A stretch of 13,609 nt of DNA, from the NCBI GenBank assembly GCA_002435325.1, contig DJMJ01000022.1, positions 1 through 13,609 on the forward strand. Reading direction: 5' to 3'. Within the stretch, counting starts at the first letter, position 1. The number at the start of each line of letters is the position of its first letter. The notes beneath the pieces were generated by a model. The model did not search any database, was not told where the DNA came from, and saw only the letters and a program-made list of their open reading frames with translations. Below are positions 1 through 6,930 of the stretch, piece by piece. The position numbers and the translations under genes were made by a program. The DNA comes from Nitrospira sp. UBA6493 (GTDB lineage: Bacteria; Nitrospirota; Nitrospiria; Nitrospirales; Nitrospiraceae).

Positions 1-22
1 AGTTCTATGCGAGCATACGCAA

Positions 23-54
23 TGCCTAAGCGTCTCTCCCACGTCCATTAGGCA
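23..54. promoter_or_regulatory. inverted repeat upstream of the hydroquinone reductase gene, possible operator
   Basis: A perfect 7-bp inverted repeat, TGCCTAA (23-29) and TTAGGCA (48-54), is separated by 18 bases and ends 28 bases before the first gene's start. Arms of this size and placement suit a dimeric regulator, for example one sensing quinones or electrophiles. That role is inference. No regulator gene is in the window, the arms are short, and no good -35/-10 pair could be placed around them. Confidence 0.3.
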
Positions 55-82
55 ATATGGTAAGGTACTGGCCGAAAGTGAC

Positions 83-1033
83 ATGCCCATGACCGTTCAC
101 GCACAATTTCCCGACGAGCAGAGCACCGAGGGAGCCTTTACCAGGCAACCGGACGCATTTCGTCACTGGGTCACCGCCGACGGCAGCTCCGGTTTTCCCG
201 CCGCCTCAGGCCGCTACCATCTCTATGTGTCCTGGGCCTGCCCCTGGGCTCACCGGACCATCATCGTACGCACACTCAAGAAGCTGGAATCCGTGATCGG
301 CATGACCGTGGTCGATCCGATCCGTGACGAACGGGGTTCGGCCTTTCGCGAAGGACCCGGACATTCCCACGATCCCATCAACGGATTTCAGTTCTTGAGC
401 GAGGCCTACACAGCGACCGACCCGCAGTTTAAGGGGCGCGTCACGGTCCCCGTCCTTTGGGACACCGTGACGAAACGCATGGTCACGAATTCCGACGACG
501 ATCTCATGCGAATGTTCAACAGCGCATTCAATCAATTTACTGAGAGCAGGCTGGACCTCTATCCGGAGAAACTCCGAACGGACATCGACGAACTGAACGG
601 CTTCCTCTACGAGCACGTGAACGACGGCGTGTATCGAGCGGGCTTCGCGACCTCACAAGCAGTGTATGAGAAGGCCGTGCGCCGCCTCTTTCATGCCTTC
701 GATCAACTCGACGCCCGCCTCAAGGACCGCCGCTATCTGTTCGGCCCGCACTTCGTCGAAAGCGATTGGCGGTTGTTCGTGACACTGGTGCGGTTCGATG
801 CCGTCTACCATGGCCACTTCAAATGCAACATCCGGCGCATCATCGACTACCCGAATCTCTTCGGCTATCTCAAGGATCTCTATCAGACCGAAGGCATTGC
901 CGAAACCGTCAACTTCGACCACATCAAGCGCCATTACTACGTCACCCACGATGACATCAATCCCACCCGCATCGTACCGCTCGGCCCCGACCAGGGCCTA
1001 AACTCGCCACACGGCCGCGAACGACTGGCGTAA
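83..1033 (+). CDS. yqjG: S-glutathionyl-hydroquinone reductase (Xi-class glutathione transferase, YqjG/EcmA type)
   Basis: Members of this family reduce glutathionyl-hydroquinones to free hydroquinones in the cytoplasm, using glutathione and an active-site cysteine. The 316 residues match the usual length of about 320. The catalytic motif WACPWAHR is at 51-58 with Cys53. A thioredoxin-fold domain follows, with the cis-proline segment TVPVLWD at 121-127. The helical domain shows family signatures: VYRAGFATSQAVYEKA near 183-198, SDWRLFVTLVRFDAVY near 227-242, HFKCN at 245-249 and the C-terminal YPNLFGYL and HIKRHYY. One oddity: where relatives have an Asn-Glu-Ser-type glutathione-binding motif, this protein reads TNSDDDLMRM (135-144). 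The start is the first ATG; a second ATG lies two codons in. No strong ribosome binding site is seen for either. It appears monocistronic, closed by the hairpin at 1068-1087. Confidence 0.93.
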   Translation: MPMTVHAQFPDEQSTEGAFTRQPDAFRHWVTADGSSGFPAASGRYHLYVSWACPWAHRTIIVRTLKKLESVIGMTVVDPIRDERGSAFREGPGHSHDPINGFQFLSEAYTATDPQFKGRVTVPVLWDTVTKRMVTNSDDDLMRMFNSAFNQFTESRLDLYPEKLRTDIDELNGFLYEHVNDGVYRAGFATSQAVYEKAVRRLFHAFDQLDARLKDRRYLFGPHFVESDWRLFVTLVRFDAVYHGHFKCNIRRIIDYPNLFGYLKDLYQTEGIAETVNFDHIKRHYYVTHDDINPTRIVPLGPDQGLNSPHGRERLA

Positions 1034-1067
1034 CGGTCGCATCCCTTGCCCCCCCCCTGCTCTGCAC

Positions 1068-1087
1068 AGGGACCGCTGTCCCTTTTT
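1068..1087 (+). terminator. intrinsic terminator after the hydroquinone reductase gene
   Basis: AGGGAC (1068-1073), loop CGCT, GTCCCT (1078-1083) form a perfect 6-bp stem followed at once by TTTT, 34 bases past the stop at 1033. The stem is short, so termination may be partial, but position and T-run fit. It separates the first gene from the large repeat protein and argues against that protein starting as far upstream as 1111. Confidence 0.6.
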
Positions 1088-1260
1088 ACTCTAGCCAAGT
1101 CGATCGCTCTGTGGTTTTTCTCCTCACTTCTTGTGTTCAGGACCTTTCGCAATTATCAAATTCCCTCATTTTTGAGCAGCCGCTGAACTCACGTCCTGGC
1201 CTGCTCAATGCATGTCACCATTTCAGAACGTTTCGGCTAGTATCTGACTGGCCTGCCTCT

Positions 1261-1278
1261 AAAGGAGGACCATTTTTG
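1261..1278 (+). promoter_or_regulatory. Shine-Dalgarno AAAGGAGG deciding a TTG start at 1276
   Basis: AAAGGAGG at 1261-1268 is a near-perfect ribosome binding site. After a 7-base spacer comes TTG at 1276, in frame with the long open frame. No comparable site precedes the in-frame GTG at 1111, which lies just behind a terminator, or the ATG at 1381, which lies after the hydrophobic segment. The TTG start also places a signal peptide at the N-terminus. Confidence 0.8.
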
Positions 1279-4200
1279 ATAGCCTTCGCACACACAGGAT
1301 CGAGTCATTTTCAGGTCAGGCTCGCGTTAGTCTTCTGGTTGACATTTTTGGCAATCGACTATTGGCCTCTGGGTCAGGCCATGGGAGCGGAGGAAGTGCG
1401 ATCACGGTTCTGCCAAGGTTTTCTCTACTGCGAGGAAACCAAAGGGGATACAATCTCTACGCAGGCGTTTCTATATCTGTACTCAACTGAAGAACGCGGA
1501 ACGTATTCACGTCTCACCGTCATTCCCTTCTACTCACGTGAAATGGATCCGGCGAGGAGCTACCTCCGTCGGAGCGTGCTGTGGCCCCTCGGCATTTCGG
1601 AGATGAAGGGGGATGCCTCCTACTTCCAAATACTTCCTTTCTATTGGCATGGCGACGATCCGACACACCACTACACCGTCCTCATTCCATTCTATTTTGA
1701 TTATGCCAAAGGAGACCGGCACTACACGCATTACATTCCCTTCTATGGCCATCATCGGTATGGCCTCACGTATGATCGCTACTTCGTACTGGGCCCGCTT
1801 GCTATCGCCACCTATGACAAGCGGAGCGACCTCAAGGAATGGGACATTCTCTTCCCCTTGTTCCACCACGAAACAAACCTAAACGGGTCTTCGACCAGGC
1901 TCTTTCCAATCTATTTCGCAGGGGAAAGTCGCCAGGATGGCAGCTGGTATCGCCATCTGCTCCCTCTGTATGGCCGATCCGTTACGCCGCAAACCGATCT
2001 GGGCTATCTGTTCCCTCTCTACGGATCGCTCACCGACCAATCGAGGGGTGAGACGAGGACGTCTGCCGTCGGGCTCCCGCCGATCCCACAATTGAACGTT
2101 CCTGCACTCGCGCTCTATGAGCATATCTCCACGCCGACAACGGTTTCAGATCGGGCCTTCCCTCTTTACTCCTATTCCTACGACTCGACAGAAGACCGCA
2201 GTCAATTGGACGTCATGGTGCTGTTCCGGTCACGGATAAGCCCGTCCTTAACAGCACACCGCCTGTTCCCGCTTTATTATTATGAAAACGACCGAGCGAA
2301 CGACCGCGCTGGATGGGCCTTCTTAGGCTATGAGCAATTTTCACTGGCCGGCTACGGCTACGACGCCGGGAAGACATGGCATCAGTTCGTTCCCCTGTAT
2401 CAGACGAGGACGGATCTCGACGCACAAACACGTACCACCAATATCCTCGGTATTGGCCCATTCTCATTGATGCGGTATTGGGACAGCCTGGAAGGCCTTG
2501 GCCACCATGTCTTTCCGCTCTATCGATACGATCATTCTGCTGCTAACGAATGGCATTGGTCGGCCTTATTTTCCGGCCCACTCTCTCTCTATCGCCATGA
2601 CGTGAAAGACGACACGGTACATGACCGATTGTTTCCGCTTTATGACTGGAGGGATAACGGAAGCTGGCGGATGTTGGGGGTGCTGGGGGTCTCGGATTGG
2701 TCGTTGTTCTATCGGGAAAGCAGCCCCACGCTGCTCACCCATCGTCTCTTTCCTCTGTACCGTTATCGACATGACTGGGACGCCGATGAGGTGAGCATGG
2801 ATACGCTCTTTCTCCACCGGCACCACTCCACCCCGACGAAAGGAGAAGATAGACTGCTGTTGCTTTGGGATGCGGCGTGGCAGCGACAACCTCCAGGATG
2901 GGAGCTGGATCTCTTCGGGATCAAGCCCTTTACCTGGTTCCATTATGAATCGAGCCTGGATCGCACAGCCGACCGGCTCTTCCCGCTCTACGGTTATGAG
3001 AGCACACCCGCGAAAGGGTGGCGGCTGTCCCTGCTGGGATTCCCGCCGCGAGAGGAGTCATTCGCCTGGTCACTCTACGAGCAGGGGGGCTCGCCGACCT
3101 ATTTCCTGACACGGCTGTTTCCACTGTATCGCTTCGAGCGAAACGACGAGACGAAAGAGACCAATTGGTCCATGCTGCTCTTCTATCGACACAAAGAATC
3201 AGACACACATCTTCTCGACACCCTTCCCCCACTGCATGAATACGAGCGCAATGATATGACAGGCAAGACCGAGTTGAGCCTGGTTGGGCTCAAGCCGATT
3301 ACCCTATTCAGGTATGGTACCGCCTACGATGCGCGGTACTCCTATTTCTTCCCCCTGTACGATTACGACCGGGAAGGGAACCGCAGCCGGTTCTCGCTGA
3401 TCGGATGGCCGAAAGTCGGGGCACTCCCGACACTGTCTCTGTTTGAAAAAATCGAGACCCCTTCGTTATTGGCACACCGATTCTTCCCGCTCTACCGGTA
3501 CCGACGGGACGATGAAGCCAAAACTCGCGACTGGGACGCGCTCTTGCTCTGGTGGCATCGGGAAACAGAACAGCGGCTGAGGGATGTCTTTTTTCCCGTC
3601 GCGGATATCGAGCATGACTACCAACGAGACCAGCGTGATGTAGGAATCTTGGGCATCCGTCCATTGACATTGTTCCGGTACCACTCCTCACTCACCGGGT
3701 TCTCGCATTCCACCGTTCCGCTCTACAGCTACAGCGTCAAAGGCGAGCATCGGCATTTCTCCGCCATCGGCTTGCCGCACATCGGCGAGATTCCCGCCTT
3801 GACGCTGTTCAACTGGGAGCGCCGTCCGACGGGCCTCACCCACAGATTGTTCCCTCTGTACCAATACACCTACGATCAGACAGGGGATGTGACAGATTGG
3901 AATACCTTCTGGCTCTTCTGGCACCATGCCGACACGACTCAGATTCGCGACACCTTTTTCCCGCTGGGCAGTGTCCGTCGCACACCGAGCGAGCAGGCAT
4001 GGAGCGTCTCTGCGCTAGGCGTGGAGCCGCTCAGCCTGATCCGGATTGGCGGAAGCCCGGCGAGCACACAGAATCGCTTCACACCGCTCTGGGATTACCA
4101 TACGGAAGGGAGCGAATGGGGGCTTTCGCTTCTTGGGATCCGGCAACTCTCGGTCTTTTCCCATGAAAAGACCGCCGGGAGCACCACCGACCACCTTTTC

Positions 4201-4905
4201 CCCTTGTGGTTCCGGACAGAGTCGCAGACAGAATTACAGAACATCTTTGCCCCGCTCTGGAGCACAAGAGAGGATCGTCAGAGTCAGGAACAGACACTGG
4301 GCCTGCTCGGTATCGGCCCGCTCTCCCTCTATTATCAACAGCACTCGCCGGCCGGCCGAAGCGCCCGCATCTTTCCGGCTTGGAGCTATCAATATGAAGA
4401 AGCCACTCAGGAAAGCCGGACCGGCGTGCTCGGAGTCCCGCCGATCTCGCTCTATTACGGACGCACGACTCCGACGGCGACGGAGAACCGGCTCTTCCCC
4501 CTCTTCCGTTACACAAGCGACCGGGTCAAAGACGAATCGGAGTTGTGGTTCTTGTGGCCACTCTTCGACTACAAGACCGCGCAAGGCAGGACGACGGAAA
4601 CCAGCTTCCTCTGGTGGCTGTTCCAATACCGAAGCGCAAAGGCCGATGAGCATGAATATTGGGTACTCGGCCATCCTCCCATCGCCATGTACATGCGAAG
4701 CGTGACACCGACGAGAACTCTCGTGGAGGTCAATCCGATCATTCCGGGCTGGCGGCGTGAATACGTGGAAGGGGTCGGTACCTCCTGGGCGCTCTTTGGA
4801 GGATTGATCGGCATGGATGCCATGCCGGATGGGACTCACAAATTGAGGCTATTCTGGAGAGCGCCGGAGAAGTCCGACATGACCAAGACTCAACATGCAC
4901 AGTGA
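1276..4905 (+). CDS. giant exported protein of nested aromatic (FPLY) repeats, function unknown
   Basis: I do not recognise a named family. From the TTG start the protein has about 1209 residues. Residues 15-38 (VRLALVFWLTFLAIDYWPLG, then QAMGAEE) look like a signal peptide, so it is probably exported to the periplasm or outer membrane. The rest is almost entirely repeats rich in Tyr, Trp, Phe, His and Arg. About thirty copies of an FPLY-like motif (IPFY, LPLY, FPLF, TPLW and variants) occur. Near the N-terminus they recur every 17-20 residues (about 83-249). Later they recur every 36-49 residues and alternate with a second motif of the LLGIGPLSLY kind. Short hydrophobic-aromatic stretches broken by charged or polar turns suggest serial beta-hairpins, perhaps a barrel or solenoid; this is inference. 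The C-terminus (...TKTQHAQ) lacks the terminal aromatic typical of BAM-assembled barrels. No catalytic motif, cysteine pattern or lipobox is evident. The open frame continues to the left as far as GTG 1111. An alternative ATG at 1381 would remove the signal peptide. Confidence 0.8.
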   Translation: MIAFAHTGSSHFQVRLALVFWLTFLAIDYWPLGQAMGAEEVRSRFCQGFLYCEETKGDTISTQAFLYLYSTEERGTYSRLTVIPFYSREMDPARSYLRRSVLWPLGISEMKGDASYFQILPFYWHGDDPTHHYTVLIPFYFDYAKGDRHYTHYIPFYGHHRYGLTYDRYFVLGPLAIATYDKRSDLKEWDILFPLFHHETNLNGSSTRLFPIYFAGESRQDGSWYRHLLPLYGRSVTPQTDLGYLFPLYGSLTDQSRGETRTSAVGLPPIPQLNVPALALYEHISTPTTVSDRAFPLYSYSYDSTEDRSQLDVMVLFRSRISPSLTAHRLFPLYYYENDRANDRAGWAFLGYEQFSLAGYGYDAGKTWHQFVPLYQTRTDLDAQTRTTNILGIGPFSLMRYWDSLEGLGHHVFPLYRYDHSAANEWHWSALFSGPLSLYRHDVKDDTVHDRLFPLYDWRDNGSWRMLGVLGVSDWSLFYRESSPTLLTHRLFPLYRYRHDWDADEVSMDTLFLHRHHSTPTKGEDRLLLLWDAAWQRQPPGWELDLFGIKPFTWFHYESSLDRTADRLFPLYGYESTPAKGWRLSLLGFPPREESFAWSLYEQGGSPTYFLTRLFPLYRFERNDETKETNWSMLLFYRHKESDTHLLDTLPPLHEYERNDMTGKTELSLVGLKPITLFRYGTAYDARYSYFFPLYDYDREGNRSRFSLIGWPKVGALPTLSLFEKIETPSLLAHRFFPLYRYRRDDEAKTRDWDALLLWWHRETEQRLRDVFFPVADIEHDYQRDQRDVGILGIRPLTLFRYHSSLTGFSHSTVPLYSYSVKGEHRHFSAIGLPHIGEIPALTLFNWERRPTGLTHRLFPLYQYTYDQTGDVTDWNTFWLFWHHADTTQIRDTFFPLGSVRRTPSEQAWSVSALGVEPLSLIRIGGSPASTQNRFTPLWDYHTEGSEWGLSLLGIRQLSVFSHEKTAGSTTDHLFPLWFRTESQTELQNIFAPLWSTREDRQSQEQTLGLLGIGPLSLYYQQHSPAGRSARIFPAWSYQYEEATQESRTGVLGVPPISLYYGRTTPTATENRLFPLFRYTSDRVKDESELWFLWPLFDYKTAQGRTTETSFLWWLFQYRSAKADEHEYWVLGHPPIAMYMRSVTPTRTLVEVNPIIPGWRREYVEGVGTSWALFGGLIGMDAMPDGTHKLRLFWRAPEKSDMTKTQHAQ
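2761..4209 (+). repeat. four tandem copies of a ~122-residue A-B-C super-repeat inside the giant protein
   Basis: FPLY-type motifs here are spaced 36, 41, 45-46, 36, 41, 45, 36, 41, 45, 36, 41, 39 residues apart. Copies lie at about 2761-3129, 3130-3495, 3496-3861 and 3862-4209, that is residues 496-618, 619-740, 741-862 and 863-978 from the TTG start. Sub-unit A (36 residues) has a WxxLLLxxH-type centre. Sub-unit B (41) carries GIKPFTWFHY, GLKPITLFRY, GIRPLTLFRY, GVEPLSLIRI. Sub-unit C (45) carries LIGWPKVGALPTLSLF-like text and ends RLFPLY. Copy 4 has a shortened C of 39 residues. DNA between copies has diverged well beyond recent duplication. Confidence 0.8.
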
Positions 4906-5232
4906 CACTCCCAAAGGAATGAGCACGTCCCTTGGATGTCGTTTCAACCAATTGCCCCAAGATCTTATACCCGTTTTGCGGCAACGGTTCATTGCAGTGT
5001 CTTGCGTCCCCCAGCCATCCGTGCTACTCTCACACTCGATCGCGAAAGACCTTCCGGTTCGGGGGCCGCAGTTCCCCGGTAGAGACCGAGTTTGGCGCGA
5101 TCGTGTTGTATCTGCACGCATCGTCCTGCATCTGCTGAGCATAACCCGTAGGCATTACCGCCCATCGCTCGCTCGCACGTCCAGCCCGACCAAGTCGTGA
5201 GGATCGTTTTACCCATTTCAAGAGGTGTGTCG
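4906..5232 (+). other. 327-bp gap between two plus-strand genes, no gene seen
   Basis: No convincing coding region, RNA gene or repeat is seen. Short open frames cross it on both strands but lack ribosome binding sites and recognisable protein text. A weak stem CCGTT/AACGG near 4972-4988 lies about 67 bases past the stop of the giant gene but has no T-run, so it is not called a terminator. The gap must hold the promoter of the next gene or be a transcribed leader; no clear -35/-10 pair was found. Confidence 0.4.
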
Positions 5233-6246
5233 TTGTTTTATGATTTTCCGTCAACCGTTCGAGCCTTCCTCCGCAATGCGGCGGGAAGCTTCTATCACAT
5301 CATTGTCGTCGCTCTCAGCGCAGGCATTGCGCTCCTGCTCCCGGCAGGCGCCAAACAGTTCCTGGCCTTCTGGTCTCATGTAGAGCACGACAAGCTTTCG
5401 CTCATCGCCGTGGAAATGACCGTGGCCGTGCTGCTTATTGCCGGCCTCAACTATATCCATCGCAGCACCAGGGACCGAGCTCTTGCCTCCATGGCGGCCG
5501 GTGCTGGATTGGTTTCATTTTTCCCGCGCCGCGCCCGCCGAGCCCAGCAGTCCATCGCAGAGCTGAAAGAAGAGCACGGCACAGGCCGGACCATCAAAGT
5601 GATGGGATCCAGCGGATGCAGCACGTTTGTCGATCACGTCGGCGATCTCTCTTCGGTGCTCGACAAGTGTCTCGGCGCCCAAATTCTGCTGGTCAACCCG
5701 TACAGCCATGAGGCCAGCCAGCGCATCCTGGCGCTCGATCACCCCGAGTACACCCTGGCCGCCTTCCGGCAGGAGGTCCGGCAAAGCATTGCGCTGCTCA
5801 AACGGCTCAAAGCCATGGGCAAAGCCGTCAAGCTGAAACTCTATGCCGATCCGCCCTTGATGAAGATGGTGATCCTCGGCGATTACCTCTGGCTGCAACA
5901 CTACCATGCCGATCTCGCGGTCGAGACCATGCCTGAGTATGTCCTGCGGCACAATCGCAAGGAACATGGTCTCTTTACACTCTACGCGCATTATTTCGAA
6001 CAGCGGTGGGAGAGTGCGGAGATTCCGGAATATGATCTGGAAACAGACGAGTTGGTTTATCGGAATCGAGCCGGGCAAGAACTCCGGCGTGATCAGTTTG
6101 AATGCCACACGGCGCCTGAGCACATCGGCACCATTACAGATGAACTGGATTGCCTCCACAAGCCAGCACGAATCTACCCAGCCGACGGGCTCAACCATCA
6201 CCGGGAAGGCCGCTCAATGGACATCCCGTCCTTGAGCAGTCGCTAA
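5233..6246 (+). CDS. two-TM membrane protein with degenerate phospholipase-D-like domain
   Basis: From the TTG at 5233 the product is 337 residues. Two hydrophobic segments (about 19-38, SFYHIIVVALSAGIALLLPA, and about 56-74, LSLIAVEMTVAVLLIAGLN) anchor it in the inner membrane. The rest is a cytoplasmic domain from about 118 on. Text such as TIKVMGSSG, then AQILLVNPYS, then KLKLYADPPLMKMVILGDYL resembles the PLD-like fold seen in many uncharacterised proteins. The HxK catalytic pattern is absent: the aligned segment reads LMKMVILGD, so hydrolase activity is unlikely and a binding role is possible. AAGAGG (5220-5225) sits 7 bases before the TTG. The in-frame GTG at 5197 would add 12 residues but has no ribosome binding site. 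The C-terminal 35 residues look disordered. The fold call is from memory of family patterns and is moderate. Confidence 0.65.
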   Translation: MFYDFPSTVRAFLRNAAGSFYHIIVVALSAGIALLLPAGAKQFLAFWSHVEHDKLSLIAVEMTVAVLLIAGLNYIHRSTRDRALASMAAGAGLVSFFPRRARRAQQSIAELKEEHGTGRTIKVMGSSGCSTFVDHVGDLSSVLDKCLGAQILLVNPYSHEASQRILALDHPEYTLAAFRQEVRQSIALLKRLKAMGKAVKLKLYADPPLMKMVILGDYLWLQHYHADLAVETMPEYVLRHNRKEHGLFTLYAHYFEQRWESAEIPEYDLETDELVYRNRAGQELRRDQFECHTAPEHIGTITDELDCLHKPARIYPADGLNHHREGRSMDIPSLSSR

Positions 6247-6351
6247 TCAGGCCGCTCAGATTGCAGTTGCGCTCAAGGAGGGGTGATGATTCACAATCTT
6301 TGAACTGAACTTCGGCCTTACTTCCCCGAGAGTAGGAGCCGTTGCCATTTT

Positions 6352-6930
6352 TCAGAAAAGCGGGTGATGGGGAGTGGAGGTGAACGGCGCAGTATTCGGC
6401 GCCTGGCCGGCATTCCCCAGAAACCTCCAGGCACCGTCTTCGTGGACCAGGAAGTGGACTTCGCGGAACCAGCTATCGAGCGTGATCCGTTGCCAGCCCT
6501 TCCTTTCGGAGCCGTATAGCCCGCCGGTACAGGTGACCTCCGCACGCAGTTGCGTGCCGGACCGCAGCACCTTGATATCCGAGAACAGATGCGTCGAAGA
6601 CAGACCCGTATAATGCTCAAACACCTCGCCCCATATTCGTTTCACGTCTGCGCGCTTGAGCCCCTGATAGTTGTACGACTGGGCATAAAACGTCAGCAGA
6701 GCATCTAGGTCTTGGCGCTGCACGGCCGACTCCGCCCGACCGAACGCCGCCAACAGTTCTTGTACCACCGGCTGTCTGACGATCGCCGCGCGACCCGTAA
6801 TCGCCCGACCATCCACAGTCATCGACGCCTCCGGCAAGACCTCCACCGCGGCATGAATCTCCGGAGAGAGACACAGCCACATCAATGCCCACACCATGAG
6901 AAAGCAGAGTCGAAGCGCCCCCCTTGTCAT
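6352..6930 (-). CDS. exported NTF2-like / SnoaL-fold protein coupled to the P-type ATPase
   Basis: The 192-residue product starts with a signal peptide (hydrophobic core LCFLMVWALMWLCL at about 8-21, likely cleavage after IHA or HAA at 26-28). Residues from about 49 resemble the NTF2-like superfamily often annotated DUF4440/SnoaL: a helix with VVQELLAAFGRAESAVQRQD, then LDALLTFYAQSYNYQG, later strands and DGAWRFLGNAG. Such domains bind small ligands or dimerise; no catalytic set is evident and I assign no substrate. The ATG overlaps the ATPase stop as TGATG, and GGGAGG (6938-6943) lies 7 bases upstream, so the start is firm and translation is coupled. A longer in-frame start further upstream would lie inside the ATPase gene and is unlikely. 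It may be a periplasmic partner of the ATPase; this is inferred from coupling only. Confidence 0.78.
   Translation of the reverse strand: MTRGALRLCFLMVWALMWLCLSPEIHAAVEVLPEASMTVDGRAITGRAAIVRQPVVQELLAAFGRAESAVQRQDLDALLTFYAQSYNYQGLKRADVKRIWGEVFEHYTGLSSTHLFSDIKVLRSGTQLRAEVTCTGGLYGSERKGWQRITLDSWFREVHFLVHEDGAWRFLGNAGQAPNTAPFTSTPHHPLF

Noticed and set aside
4046..4705. A 219-codon plus-strand open frame, plus several 100-200 codon minus-strand frames, inside the giant repeat gene
   Set aside because: They overlap the repeat gene in other frames, are rich in Arg/Ser/Pro of shadow type, have no ribosome binding site and match no protein family I know.
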